Assembly (NCBI RefSeq): GCF_000379605.1
Contig: NZ_KB902680.1
Location: 310,186-374,185, forward strand
Source of the DNA: Rhizobium giardinii bv. giardinii H152
GTDB lineage: Bacteria; Pseudomonadota; Alphaproteobacteria; Rhizobiales; Rhizobiaceae
Direction: 5' to 3'
Length of the DNA: 64,000 nucleotides
Below the pieces are notes generated by a model, which was not told the DNA's origin, did no database searches, and saw nothing but the letters and a program-made list of their open reading frames with translations. Positions within the stretch are counted from its first letter, which is position 1, and each line of letters starts with the position of its first letter. Both the position numbers and the translations under genes were made by a program. Shown piece after piece: positions 27,331-37,440 of this stretch.

Positions 27331-29712
27331 TCATGCGCGGTTGGTAGCCTTCACTTCTGATTCCATTTCCAGCATGAGCAACATGTTTTCAATCGGCATC
27401 GGTCGGCTGAAAAGATAACCCTGGCCATAGTCAAGTCCGAGCTTGCGCAGAAGCTCCCACTGTTCCTTCGTCTCGATGCCCTCGGCAACGACGGTGCAGC
27501 CCATCTGGTGGGAGATGGTGCGGATGCCCTTGATCAGCATTCTGCTCTTGCGGCGAACATCGGCGGTTCCGGTGCTGAGCGAGCGGGTGAAGGACTGGTC
27601 GACCTTGACGATATCGACGGGGAAGCGGTTGAGGTAGCTGAGCGAGGAATAGCCCGTTCCGAAGTCGTCAAGCGCGATGCGGCAGCCGAATTCGCTGAGC
27701 TGCTTCAACACCGCATGAACGTCCGGATTGTCGAGCATCAGCACGGCCTCGGTGATCTCGATGACGATGCGGGTCGGCGAGATGTGGTGTTTCAGAAGCA
27801 GCGCCGCGAGTTTGTGCGGCAGGGTTTCCGTGAACTGAAGCGGTGAGAAGTTGATGGCGAGATAGGTCGTATCGGCGCCTTCGAGCTGGGTCAGGCGAGC
27901 GAGATGGCCGATTGCTTTCTCCAGCACGCGCTCACCAACGCGGGCGATCGATCCGTTCTCCTCGGCGATGCCGATAATTTTGGCAGGAGACAGAATGCCT
28001 TTTTCCGGATGGTTCAGGCGCATCAGCGCCTCGAACCCGGCAATACGGCCGTCTCCCAGACTGACGATCGGCTGCAGATAGGCCTCGAACCAGTCCTCCT
28101 TCAGGGCCGCATCGATATTCTGCTCCATTTCATGACGTTCGCGGGCGCTGTCGAGCATGCTGGTGTCGAAGACGAGCATGCCGTTCTTGCCGTCACGCTT
28201 GCGGGCGTACATCGCCATGTCGGATTTCAACAGCAATTCCGCTGCGTTGGCGGCGTGATCGGGGTAAAGCGCGATGCCGATGCTGGCGCTCACCGAAAGG
28301 TCCGCCCCCTCGACGAGGATCGGCTCACGCAGTATGGCACAGATGCGGTCGCCGATCTCGCTTGCCAGGGCTTCGACCTGCTCGGCATTGACGAGAATGG
28401 CGAATTCGTCGCCGCCGAGGCGGGACATCGTGTCTTCCAGGCGCAAAGTGGTACGGATGCGGGCAACCACCTGGCGCAGTACCTCGTCGCCGACGGCGTG
28501 GCCGAAATGGTCGTTGATCCACTTGAAGCGGTCGAGATCGATGAAGATGCAGGCCAGTTGCGTCGCCGTCTCGTCGGCGTTGCGAATGGCGTCGTCCAGC
28601 ACTGCCTCAAAACCTTGGCGATTGAGAAGGCCGGTCAGGTGATCGGTAATCGCCTGAGCGTGGTTGCGGCTTTCGGCTTGCTTGAGTTCGGTGACGTCGG
28701 TCATGACCGAGAGCGAAAGACCGTAGTGCTCGTCGCCCGTGGCGCTCTTCATCTCGAGGATGAGAACCGTCATGGTCTCGCCGTCGGCCTTGATGAACGG
28801 CACGGTGACTTCACAGATATTGGCATGTGTGGCATTGCCGTTGCCGCGGCGCGCCCGATAGGTCTCATGCCAGTGGTCGTCGACGAAATCCGTGAAGGTA
28901 CGCCCGATGACCTGGTGGCGGCTGTAACCGGTTGCAATCAGCCAATAGTCGCTGACCGCAGTGAGGCGGTTGTCGGCATCGAGCGAGAACAGCATAGACG
29001 GCGTCAGGTTGTAGATATCCGTCGCGCGGGCATGCGCGAGCTTCAGTTCCTTCTCCTCGCGCTCCAGATTGCTCTGCATCTCGTTGAAATTATGGGCAAG
29101 TGTGCCCATTTCGTCGTCCGACGTCCAGTCGACATGGTGGCGGGAGCCGAGCCGCCGTGTCGCTTCGATCGCGGCTGTGAGGCGCATCAAGGGCCGGATC
29201 ACAGTGATACGGTTTCCGAGGATGGCGGAGGCGAAAACCACGCCGACAGCGACAACCAGAATGGCAAAGACGGTGAGTTCGTCCTTGCTGAAGCGCGACA
29301 ACAGGCCGGGCGCTGCCACCCGGATTTCCGCGGTGCCGACCGACCTTTGGCCATCCTGCGAATTGTAGAGGATCTCCTTTGAGAGGCTCTTGTGCGGCAC
29401 GTTCGGATCGACGGGAACAGGGGGGATGTGTACGGAGATGGTTCCGGAGCTGTCCCTGATGTGCACGCTGAGGACGTCGGCATTGGCGCTCAGGGATCTT
29501 GCGATCTGCTCGGCTCCGTCGCGATCGAAATCCCAAAGGGGCTTGCCAAGAGCCTGAGCACCCGCCTCCAGCAGGATCTGTGTGTTTTGCAGCCGTTCAC
29601 GGGCGACGCGTTCCGATGACAGGGTCAGGAAAAGGACGATGAGAGGGGCGACGAACATAAGCATCGCGCCACAGACAATGGCAATAAAACGGTTCTCGAC
29701 AGAATGCATCAT
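27331..29712 (-). CDS. Membrane-bound HAMP-PAS-GGDEF-EAL protein (c-di-GMP turnover)
   Basis: About 793 residues. TM1 (about 10-30), periplasmic domain to about 150, TM2 (TVFAILVVAVGVVFASAILG), HAMP, PAS (LTPSMLFSLDADNRLTAVSD), then GGDEF with the intact RLGGDEFAI site and metal aspartate in FIDLDRFKWIND, then EAL with FEALMRLNHP, ITEAVLMLD, and DDFGTGYSSLSYLNRFPVDI. Both catalytic motifs are intact, so it may both make and degrade c-di-GMP. GTG at 29721 and ATGs at 29712 and 29709 are possible starts. First gene of a two-gene unit with the orphan binding protein. Confidence 0.93.
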   Translation of the reverse strand: MMHSVENRFIAIVCGAMLMFVAPLIVLFLTLSSERVARERLQNTQILLEAGAQALGKPLWDFDRDGAEQIARSLSANADVLSVHIRDSSGTISVHIPPVPVDPNVPHKSLSKEILYNSQDGQRSVGTAEIRVAAPGLLSRFSKDELTVFAILVVAVGVVFASAILGNRITVIRPLMRLTAAIEATRRLGSRHHVDWTSDDEMGTLAHNFNEMQSNLEREEKELKLAHARATDIYNLTPSMLFSLDADNRLTAVSDYWLIATGYSRHQVIGRTFTDFVDDHWHETYRARRGNGNATHANICEVTVPFIKADGETMTVLILEMKSATGDEHYGLSLSVMTDVTELKQAESRNHAQAITDHLTGLLNRQGFEAVLDDAIRNADETATQLACIFIDLDRFKWINDHFGHAVGDEVLRQVVARIRTTLRLEDTMSRLGGDEFAILVNAEQVEALASEIGDRICAILREPILVEGADLSVSASIGIALYPDHAANAAELLLKSDMAMYARKRDGKNGMLVFDTSMLDSARERHEMEQNIDAALKEDWFEAYLQPIVSLGDGRIAGFEALMRLNHPEKGILSPAKIIGIAEENGSIARVGERVLEKAIGHLARLTQLEGADTTYLAINFSPLQFTETLPHKLAALLLKHHISPTRIVIEITEAVLMLDNPDVHAVLKQLSEFGCRIALDDFGTGYSSLSYLNRFPVDIVKVDQSFTRSLSTGTADVRRKSRMLIKGIRTISHQMGCTVVAEGIETKEQWELLRKLGLDYGQGYLFSRPMPIENMLLMLEMESEVKATNRA

Positions 29713-29887
29713 CGGATGCACCCGATCGCGCTGCTAGTCTCGCGTCCCATTCGGATTCTCGTACATTGAAGCCGGAGCAATCCCCCGACGACAACACATC
29801 ATGAAAGTCTTAAATGTTGCTGAAATCGCGGGGTAAAGAGTTTTAGTTGTCGTTGCGGGCTGCAAGCGATGCCGCTGGCGGCGAGCA

Positions 29888-29922
29888 ACAAAAAACCCGC
29901 CCCATGTGAAATGGGACGGGTT
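29888..29922 (-). terminator. Rho-independent terminator of rplY
   Basis: Read on the minus strand, ACCCGTCCCAT and ATGGGGCGGGT pair (one G-T wobble) around a 5-nt loop and are followed by TTTTTTG. Located 26-60 nt past the rplY stop codon. Confidence 0.88.
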
Positions 29923-29947
29923 GTCGATCAAGCTTTGAAAGCGCCGA

Positions 29948-30559
29948 TTATTCGGACGCGGATTCTGCTTCTTCCGCTTCCGATACGCCGCCGGCCGGGG
30001 TGGCAATGGTGGCGATCGTGAAGTCGCGGTCGGCGATGACCGGGGTCACGCCCTTCGGCAGCTTGATGTTCGAGATGTGGATGCCGTCACCGACCTTCAG
30101 GCCGGAGAGGTCGGCTGTCAGGAATTCCGGAATGTCGTCGGCGGAAACCAACACTTCGACTTCGTGGCGAACGATGTTGAGAACGCCGCCGATCTTGAGG
30201 CCCGGGGACTTTTCTTCGTTGACGAAGTGAACCGGAACTTCGACGGTGACCTTCGAGTCCTTGGACACGCGCAGGAAGTCGACATGCATGGTGAAGTCAC
30301 GGACCGGATCCAGCTGGTAGTCCTTCGGCAGGACGCGGATCTTCTCGCCGCCAACTTCGATCGTGGCGATCGTGGTCATGAAACCACCGGCGTGAATTTT
30401 CTGGGTGACTTCCTTCGAGGAAAGGGCGATGGAAATCGGAGCCTGCTTGTCGCCGTAGATGACAGCAGGAATAAGACCGTTGCGGCGAAGTTCACGGGAG
30501 GACCCCTTACCAACCCGTTCGCGCGTTTCGGCCTTGAGCTCGTAGGATGCGTGGCTCAT
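29948..30559 (-). CDS. rplY: 50S ribosomal protein L25 / general stress protein Ctc
   Basis: 203 residues, the long CTC form. The N-terminal 5S rRNA-binding domain ([29 protein letters not shown], then [12 protein letters not shown]) is followed by the C-terminal beta domain ([20 protein letters not shown]). It ends with an acidic tail ([11 protein letters not shown]). It binds 5S rRNA in the large subunit central protuberance. Normally encoded near prs and pth in rhizobia; here both neighbours are displaced by inserted blocks. Confidence 0.96.
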   Translation of the reverse strand: MSHASYELKAETRERVGKGSSRELRRNGLIPAVIYGDKQAPISIALSSKEVTQKIHAGGFMTTIATIEVGGEKIRVLPKDYQLDPVRDFTMHVDFLRVSKDSKVTVEVPVHFVNEEKSPGLKIGGVLNIVRHEVEVLVSADDIPEFLTADLSGLKVGDGIHISNIKLPKGVTPVIADRDFTIATIATPAGGVSEAEEAESASE

Positions 30560-30768
30560 GGCAGTACCTTTCTGGTGTTTTTGGAGAGCTCATCCGCTTG
30601 CTATGAAGACAGGGATGAACCGAGGCCTTTGACCGCCTCATCCGCGTTTGCCTCCAAGGGTGTCTGCGCGGACGCGCGTCCATAACCGAGAATGCCGTGA
30701 AATGCAAGCAAGTGCCGGTTCTGGCCGAAAAACTTGCCTGAAGCGCAGCCCGGGACCGAGCGATGCCG

Positions 30769-31956
30769 TCATCGGCGCCCTCGCGATCGGGTGAAGCGGG
30801 CGAGTGCGAGCATGAGACCGCCGGCCAGCAGCCCCCAGAATGCACCCGAAATTCCTGCAAAGCTGACCCCGGAGGCCGTCACCAGGAACGTGACGGCTGC
30901 GGCTTCGCGGCTATCCTGCTCCTTGAAGGCTGCCATGGCCGAGCCGGCAAAGGCGCTGATCAGGGCAAGACCGGCGACCGCCTGGATCAGGATCGGCGGC
31001 GCCAGGCTGACGAAGGCGGTAACGGCGGCGGCAAGGAGGCCGAAGACGATATATCCAGCGCCGGCGATGATTGCCGACCAGTAGCGCCGGGATGGGTCGT
31101 GATGCGCATCCTCGCCCGCGCACATGGCCGCCGTGATTGCGGCGAGATTGACCGCATGGCCACCGAAGGGCGCGCTCAGGATGGAAAAGATACCCGTCGT
31201 CGTGAAGAGCGGCCCGGGCTGCGGCTCGTAGCCGTTGACCTTGAGCACGGTGATGCCCGGAATGTTCTGCGAGGCCATGGTGACGATGAACAGCGGCAGC
31301 GCGATGCTGACCAGGCCGGCCAGGGTAAAGCTCGGGCTGACCCATTCGACATGCGGGATGAGCGTCGCCGATACCCGCGCCATGGCATCGGCCGGCATGT
31401 CAACACCGAAAGCGAGCACCAGAACGAAGGCGAGCAGGGCCGCAGGCACGGCAAACAGCCGGTTGGCGCTGCCGACGATGACCCAGGCGAGAACGATCGG
31501 AAGGCCGAACAGCGGATTGAAGGCGATCGCCTTGACCGGCGCGAAGCAGAGCCCGATCAGGACGCCCGCCAGCATGGCATTGGCGAGTGGCGTGGGAATT
31601 GCCGCCACCGCGCGGCCGAGCGGTTTCCACAGGCCGGCCAGAATGATGAGCACGCCGCAGATCAGGAAGCCGCCGACAGCCGTGCTGAAGCCGCCCGCCA
31701 CCGTGCCGGAACTGGCAAGCAGCGCCGCCCCGGGCGTCGACCAGGCGATGCTGACCGGCAACCGCGTCGCGACACTGAGCACGATTGCACACAGCCCCAT
31801 CGATACCGACAGCGCCATCAGTCCCGACGCTGCCTGCGCCTCCGTTGCCCCGACGCCGGTCAACCCGTGCAGCACGACGGCAAAGGAACTGGCAAAGCCG
31901 ACAAAGGCGGTAAGCAGCCCCATGAAAAGGCTCTGGAGCGAAAATTCACGAAGCAT
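30769..31956 (-). CDS. benE: BenE family benzoate/H+ symporter
   Basis: 395 residues, about 12 hydrophobic helices. The N-terminal SLFMGLLTAFVGFASSFAVV and the segments LPVSIAWSTPGAALLASSG and FGGHAVNLAAITAAMCAGED match the BenE family (nucleobase/ascorbate-transporter-like fold). By family knowledge it imports benzoate with protons, but no benzoate catabolic gene is in the window, so the substrate could be another aromatic acid or small carboxylate. No Shine-Dalgarno is obvious; GGTAAAC direct repeats (31982-31998) lie upstream. Divergent from the GAF-Fis regulator. Confidence 0.88.
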   Translation of the reverse strand: MLREFSLQSLFMGLLTAFVGFASSFAVVLHGLTGVGATEAQAASGLMALSVSMGLCAIVLSVATRLPVSIAWSTPGAALLASSGTVAGGFSTAVGGFLICGVLIILAGLWKPLGRAVAAIPTPLANAMLAGVLIGLCFAPVKAIAFNPLFGLPIVLAWVIVGSANRLFAVPAALLAFVLVLAFGVDMPADAMARVSATLIPHVEWVSPSFTLAGLVSIALPLFIVTMASQNIPGITVLKVNGYEPQPGPLFTTTGIFSILSAPFGGHAVNLAAITAAMCAGEDAHHDPSRRYWSAIIAGAGYIVFGLLAAAVTAFVSLAPPILIQAVAGLALISAFAGSAMAAFKEQDSREAAAVTFLVTASGVSFAGISGAFWGLLAGGLMLALARFTRSRGRR

Positions 31957-32153
31957 CGTGCGGGGACCATGAAAGCTTGGAGGTAAACGGGGTAAACTGC
32001 CCTATCACATCGTCATGTTCATGCAAGAGCACGCCGCCGGCGAAGCGGCGCATGCGGTGCTGACCGGTTTTGCCTTTGGACCTTTGTCGAGGTGGACGTT
32101 TCGCCGAATATGCCTATAGTTGCGTCAGCGTCAGCCCTCAGGGAGGAGAGCCG

Positions 32154-33101
32154 ATGAATCATTCGGATCACGTTCATTCCGTCGCACATCATGCGTCGGC
32201 AGCGGCCAGCTCGCCTGTCGCGGCATCCTGGCGCCGCTGCCTGACGGTGCATGGCCTTTCTCCGGAAGAGGCGCGCGCGCCGCAGCGCCTGTCCGAACGC
32301 GAGTTTCGCGCGGCGCGGGAGGCGTCCGGGCATCTGATCGAAGAAGCCCAGGGCGAACTTGACCGATTGTTTTCGACAGTCGGCAGAGCCGGGTGCTGCT
32401 TGCTTTTGACCGATAGCAATGGCGTTGCCCTCGAACGCCGCGGCGCTGCCGGCGACGACAAGGATTTTCGCGGGCTTGGCCTCTGGTCCGGCACCGTCTG
32501 GAGTGAAGCGAGCGTCGGCACCAACGGCATCGGAACAGCGATTGCCGACGAGCGCCCTGTCGTCATCCAGCGAGACCAGCATTTCCTCAGCTGCAATACC
32601 GGCCTTATCTGCTCGACCGCACCGATCCGCGACCATTGCGGCCGGGTTGCTGCCGCCATCGACATCTCGACCTGCCGGGAGGACGCCGGCGAAATGGCCA
32701 TGCTGCTGATGTCGCAGGCTATCCGAGATGCCGCCGCCCGGATCGAGGCCAATCTCTTCCGCCGCGCCTTCAACGGCGCCCGCATCCTTCTGGTCCCTGC
32801 CGAGGGCAAGAGCAGTCCGGCGCTGCTTGCGATCGACCGCGATGACCTCGTACTCGGAGCGACACGGGCCGCGCGTCTCCGCCTCAATCTCGATGACCGG
32901 CGCATTGCCGCCGGCGTACCAGCCGCCGATGTGCTCGATGAGGTGCCGGCGGGGCAGGGCGAGGATCTTTTCGATGCCGAGCGTGCGGCGCTGCGCCGTG
33001 TCCTGTCGCGCAGCAGCGGCAATGTCTCGCAGGCGGCCGATACGCTCGGCATCAGTCGGGCAACGCTCTACCGGAAAATGAAGAAGCTCTCGATCAACTG
33101 A
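32154..33101 (+). CDS. GAF-Fis transcriptional regulator (AcoR-like, without AAA+ domain)
   Basis: 315 residues. N-terminal sensor resembling the GAF part of AcoR ([20 protein letters not shown] near 25-44, then [20 protein letters not shown] and [18 protein letters not shown]). The C-terminus is a Fis-type helix-turn-helix ([20 protein letters not shown]). The sigma-54-activating AAA+ module between them is missing, so it cannot act as a classical enhancer-binding protein. AGGAG lies 5 nt upstream of the chosen ATG. It stands before the aldehyde dehydrogenase gene and probably controls it. Confidence 0.87.
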   Translation: MNHSDHVHSVAHHASAAASSPVAASWRRCLTVHGLSPEEARAPQRLSEREFRAAREASGHLIEEAQGELDRLFSTVGRAGCCLLLTDSNGVALERRGAAGDDKDFRGLGLWSGTVWSEASVGTNGIGTAIADERPVVIQRDQHFLSCNTGLICSTAPIRDHCGRVAAAIDISTCREDAGEMAMLLMSQAIRDAAARIEANLFRRAFNGARILLVPAEGKSSPALLAIDRDDLVLGATRAARLRLNLDDRRIAAGVPAADVLDEVPAGQGEDLFDAERAALRRVLSRSSGNVSQAADTLGISRATLYRKMKKLSIN

Positions 33102-33158
33102 TCGGCCGGACGCCTGCGCGGTCCCCGTACCGCGCTGCAGCATGCTTCGCGTTATTCA

Positions 33159-33180
33159 AGTGTCGCACATCTGAGACACT
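33159..33180. promoter_or_regulatory. Palindrome upstream of the aldehyde dehydrogenase gene
   Basis: AGTGTC-N10-GACACT is a perfect 6-bp inverted repeat 100 nt before the aldehyde dehydrogenase ATG and 57 nt after the regulator stop. Position and TGTC/GACA half-sites fit an operator for the adjacent Fis-type regulator; this is inference. Confidence 0.5.
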
Positions 33181-33280
33181 CGCCCGCCCCGGCACGTTTC
33201 GCCTCTCTATCCGCATGACCGGTTTCGGCGCACCTTCCTGGCAGCAGATTGTTGGAGTCTGTTTCAGGAGGAGAAATCAA

Positions 33281-34789
33281 ATGTTGCATCAGAAAATCGT
33301 CGAGAATCCGTTCAAGCAGAAGTCTGGCAACTTTATCGGTGGTGAGTGGCGCGAGCCGGTTGACGGGCGCTATTTCGACAACACGACGCCGGTCACTGGC
33401 GGTGTTCTCTGCCAGATCGCCCGTAGCCAGGCCGCCGATGTCGAGCTGGCGCTCGACGCCGCCCACGCCGCCAAGGACAAGTGGGCCCGCACCTCGACCA
33501 CTGAGCGCGCCAATATCCTCATGAAGATCGCGCAACGCATGGAAGACAATATCGAGCTCCTGGCGCGCGCCGAGACCTGGGACAACGGCAAGCCGCTGCG
33601 CGAAACCATGGCAGCCGACATGCCGCTTGCCATCGATCACTTCCGCTACTTCGCCTCCTGCGTCCGTGCCCAGGAAGGCTCGATCGGCGAGATCGACCAC
33701 GACACCATCGCCTACCACTTCCATGAACCGCTTGGCGTCGTCGCCCAGATCATCCCGTGGAACTTCCCGATCCTGATGGCTGCGTGGAAGCTTGCGCCCG
33801 CGCTTGCCGCCGGCAACTGCGTCGTGCTGAAGCCCGCCGAGCAGACGCCCGCCTCGATCCTCGTCTGGATCGAACTGGTCGGCGACCTCTTGCCGCCGGG
33901 TGTGCTCAACATCGTCAACGGCTTCGGCCTCGAAGCCGGCAAGCCGCTCGCCACCAGCCCGCGCATCAACAAGGTGGCCTTTACCGGCGAAACCTCGACC
34001 GGCCGGCTCATCATGCAGTATGCCAGCCAGAACCTCATTCCGGTGACGCTGGAACTGGGCGGCAAGTCGCCGAACATCTTCTTCGAAGATGTGATGCGTG
34101 AGGACGACGACTATCTCGACAAGGCGCTGGAAGGGTTCGCGATGTTCGCGCTCAACCAGGGTGAGGTCTGCACATGCCCGAGCCGCGCGCTGGTGCACGA
34201 GAAGATTTACGACCGCTTCATGGAAAAGGCGATCAAACGCGTCGCGGCGATTAAGCAGGGCAACCCGCTCGACATGACAACGATGATCGGCGCCCAGGCC
34301 TCGAGCGAGCAGCTGGAAAAGATCCTGTCCTATCTGGATATCGGCCGCCAGGAAGGCGCCGAGGTGCTGATCGGGGGCGAGCGCAATACGCTCGAAGGCG
34401 AGCTCGCCGGCGGCTTCTACGTCAAGCCGACGGTGTTCAAGGGCCACAACAGAATGCGGATCTTCCAGGAGGAAATCTTCGGGCCGGTCGTGTCCGTGAC
34501 CACCTTCAAGGATGATGCCGAAGCGCTCGAAATCGCCAATGACACGCTGTATGGCCTCGGCGCGGGTGTGTGGAGCCGCGACGCCAATCGCTGCTACAAT
34601 TTCGGCCGCAACATCGAGGCCGGCCGTGTCTGGACCAATTGCTATCACGCCTATCCGGCCCATGCCGCCTTCGGCGGCTACAAGCAGTCCGGCATCGGCC
34701 GCGAAACCCACAAGATGATGCTCGATCACTACCAGCAGACCAAGAACATGCTGGTGAGCTACAGCCCGAAGGCCCTGGGCTTCTTCTGA
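33281..34789 (+). CDS. NAD-dependent aldehyde dehydrogenase (AldB/AcoD/ExaC-like)
   Basis: 502 residues. Cofactor site [28 protein letters not shown] loop, catalytic glutamate in LELGGKSPN, and nucleophilic cysteine in [12 protein letters not shown] (two Cys spaced by one Thr). This matches the acetaldehyde dehydrogenase group. It oxidises short aliphatic aldehydes to acids with NAD(P)+. A strong AGGAGGAG lies seven bases upstream of the ATG. It is followed by DUF779, which is the frequent companion of this dehydrogenase group, and preceded by an AcoR-like regulator. Confidence 0.93.
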   Translation: MLHQKIVENPFKQKSGNFIGGEWREPVDGRYFDNTTPVTGGVLCQIARSQAADVELALDAAHAAKDKWARTSTTERANILMKIAQRMEDNIELLARAETWDNGKPLRETMAADMPLAIDHFRYFASCVRAQEGSIGEIDHDTIAYHFHEPLGVVAQIIPWNFPILMAAWKLAPALAAGNCVVLKPAEQTPASILVWIELVGDLLPPGVLNIVNGFGLEAGKPLATSPRINKVAFTGETSTGRLIMQYASQNLIPVTLELGGKSPNIFFEDVMREDDDYLDKALEGFAMFALNQGEVCTCPSRALVHEKIYDRFMEKAIKRVAAIKQGNPLDMTTMIGAQASSEQLEKILSYLDIGRQEGAEVLIGGERNTLEGELAGGFYVKPTVFKGHNRMRIFQEEIFGPVVSVTTFKDDAEALEIANDTLYGLGAGVWSRDANRCYNFGRNIEAGRVWTNCYHAYPAHAAFGGYKQSGIGRETHKMMLDHYQQTKNMLVSYSPKALGFF

Positions 34790-34801
34790 GGTTTTGTCCT
34801 T

Positions 34802-34903
34802 CCTTCTCCCCGCTTGCGGGGAGAAGGTGCCCGAAGGGGCGGATGAGGGGCCGCTCTAATCTGCCCCTCACCCTAACCCTCTCCCCGCAGGCGGGGAGAG
34901 GGG
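34802..34903. repeat. RIME1-like palindromic intergenic element
   Basis: Two near-identical hairpins: CCTTCTCCCCGC/GCGGGGAGAAGG (34802-34827, 2-nt loop) and CCCTCTCCCCGC/GCGGGGAGAGGG (34877-34902, 2-nt loop). The section between also pairs (TGAGGGGC with GCCCCTCA). The layout matches the known Rhizobium intergenic mosaic elements. It lies between aldehyde dehydrogenase and DUF779 genes and may affect mRNA processing or 3' stability. Confidence 0.85.
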
Positions 34904-34921
34904 ACTGCCTTGGAGAAAGCA

Positions 34922-35302
34922 ATGACCGACGTCACCAACGGCCAGCCCCGCGTTCTCGCGACCGACGCGGCACTCGCCTTCATCAGGGAAATCCGGTTGG
35001 ACCATCCGCATATCCTGTTTCACCAGTCCGGCGGCTGTTGCGACGGCTCGTCGCCGATGTGTTATCCAACGGATGAGTACATCGTCGGCGACAATGACGT
35101 GAAGCTCGGCGAGATCGGCGGCGTGCCGGTCTATATCAGCGCCAGCCAGTTCGAAGTCTGGAAACACACCCAACTGATCGTCGATGTCGTGCCGGGCCGG
35201 GGCGGCATGTTCTCGCTCGACAATGGCCGCGAGCGGCGCTTCCTCACGCGTTCGCGCTTGTTTTCCGGCGGCGAGGCCTGCGCCATCCCCCTGCCGCGGT
35301 GA
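34922..35302 (+). CDS. DUF779 domain-containing protein
   Basis: 126 residues. The block HQSGGCCDGSSPMCYP (about residues 39-54) carries the family's conserved cysteines, and SQFEVWKHTQLIVDVVPGRG is the other hallmark. Function unknown; the gene is repeatedly found next to aldehyde dehydrogenases, suggesting an accessory or maturation role. GGAG sits 9 nt upstream of the chosen ATG. The RIME-like element separates it from the dehydrogenase gene. Confidence 0.88.
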   Translation: MTDVTNGQPRVLATDAALAFIREIRLDHPHILFHQSGGCCDGSSPMCYPTDEYIVGDNDVKLGEIGGVPVYISASQFEVWKHTQLIVDVVPGRGGMFSLDNGRERRFLTRSRLFSGGEACAIPLPR

Positions 35303-35342
35303 GCCTTCGCACAGCTGCATCAGTCGATATTAAACCATTCGG

Positions 35343-35388
35343 TTGACAATTGCTGGCGCCCTGCTATATTCAACTACATGGTTGAATA
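35343..35388 (+). promoter_or_regulatory. Sigma-70 promoter and operator of the ArsR-family gene
   Basis: TTGACA (35343-35348), 16-nt spacer, TATATT (35365-35370). The operator TATTCAAC-N6-GTTGAATA (35367-35388) overlaps the -10 box and the start codon. The predicted start site is at or next to the ATG at 35378, and there is no Shine-Dalgarno, so the transcript would be leaderless. Confidence 0.75.
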
Positions 35389-35725
35389 TCTATCTCCACT
35401 CGATGCCGTCTTTCATGCTCTGTCGGATCCGACTCGCAGGGCTATGCTGAAACATTTGAGCGCTGGCGAGCAGAAGGTCGGCGATCTTGCCGCCCCCTTC
35501 GACATGTCGCTCGCGGCCGCCTCCAAGCACGTCAAGGTGCTGGAAGCAGCAGGGCTGCTGCGCCGGGAAGTGCGGGGCCGCGCTCATGTCTGCCGCCTCG
35601 ATGTCGGGCCCATGCATGCTGGCCTTGAATGGATGCGTTACTACGAAAAGTTCTGGAATGCGCAGCTCGATACTCTCGAGGAAATTCTCAACATCGAAGA
35701 TAGTGAAAAGGAGAAGAAGTCATGA
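35378..35725 (+). CDS. ArsR-family winged-helix transcriptional regulator
   Basis: 115 residues. N-terminal LDAVFHALSDPTRRAMLKHL and recognition helix FDMSLAAASKHVKVLEAAGL are typical of the ArsR subgroup paired with SRPBCC proteins. No metal-binding cysteine motif (ELCVCDL type) is present, so it probably does not sense arsenic. Its stop overlaps the start of the SRPBCC gene by 4 nt. It probably represses its own promoter through the palindrome over its start codon. Confidence 0.92.
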   Translation: MVEYLSPLDAVFHALSDPTRRAMLKHLSAGEQKVGDLAAPFDMSLAAASKHVKVLEAAGLLRREVRGRAHVCRLDVGPMHAGLEWMRYYEKFWNAQLDTLEEILNIEDSEKEKKS

Positions 35726-36285
35726 GCCTGGTCGAATCCATTCCTGTCGCCGAGTTCGGCGTGATCAATCCGAAGGACACTGTACGCATCGAGCGCCTGC
35801 TGCCGGGCCCGATCGAACGGATATGGGCCTATCTGACGGAGGAGCAAAAACGCCGCCAGTGGATGGCGGCAGGCCCCATCGAATTGCGCGCGGGCGGAAC
35901 TGTCCGCCATCTCTTCGACAATTCACGACTGACGGCGAGGGACGATCGGCCTCCGGCCAAATATGCCGCGCATGCCGGACCAATGGAATCGCACGGGACC
36001 GTCATCACCTGCGATCCGCCGCGGCTGCTTGTCTACACCTGGGCGGAGGAAACGGGCGAACCGTCGGAGGTTCGTTTCGATCTGGCGGAACAAGGCAGCA
36101 AGGTTCTCCTCACCGTCAGCCACAGCCGCATACTGTCGCGAGACGCGATGCTGAGCTTCGCCGCCGGTTGGCACACGCATCTCGATATTCTCGCCGACAG
36201 GCTGAACGATCGGGAGCCGTCCCTCTTCTGGCCGAAACATACGGCGCTGGAAGCGGAATATGGCAAGCGGGTTCCGGCTGCCTGA
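35722..36285 (+). CDS. SRPBCC (AHSA1/START-like) protein
   Basis: 187 residues. The AHSA1-type core is visible: VRIERLLPGPIERIWAYLTE, EEQKRRQWMAAGPIELRAGG, then RLLVYTWAEETGEPSEVRFDL and FAAGWHTHLDILADRL. The fold forms a hydrophobic ligand pocket. The ArsR/SRPBCC pair is widespread, but the ligand is unknown. It ends one base from the prs stop (convergent). Confidence 0.88.
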   Translation: MSLVESIPVAEFGVINPKDTVRIERLLPGPIERIWAYLTEEQKRRQWMAAGPIELRAGGTVRHLFDNSRLTARDDRPPAKYAAHAGPMESHGTVITCDPPRLLVYTWAEETGEPSEVRFDLAEQGSKVLLTVSHSRILSRDAMLSFAAGWHTHLDILADRLNDREPSLFWPKHTALEAEYGKRVPAA

Positions 36286-37218
<933 letters not shown>

Positions 37219-37440
37219 CGATGGTCCGCCTGTGCTGGCGCGGATTGCCTCCGCGCAAATTCCGTAAGCCAGCCGGGGCCTCGATCGTCCCAAGCCTATG
37301 CGCGCTTCATAACCTCCTTGACTTTGAATGCAAGAGGATTGCCGCGTTGCAGCGTGGTTTATCCTAAAAAGTTTTGCATTGGCGTGGTTTTGCGACGGGA
37401 TTTGGCGCTGCAAGGCAGCGCACGGAGATGCCCGGCAACC

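Noticed and set aside
27904..29382. A 492-codon open frame on the + strand opposite the GGDEF/EAL gene
   Set aside because: It is the high-GC antisense shadow of a gene with intact GGDEF and EAL motifs and has no recognisable domain.
33185..33200. A sigma-54-like promoter (CCGGCACGTTTCGCC) before the aldehyde dehydrogenase
   Set aside because: The GG to GC spacing is two bases too short for a -24/-12 promoter, and the adjacent regulator lacks the AAA+ domain.
33152..34729. A 525-codon open frame on the - strand opposite the aldehyde dehydrogenase
   Set aside because: The + strand frame has all dehydrogenase motifs and a strong ribosome site; the antisense frame has none.
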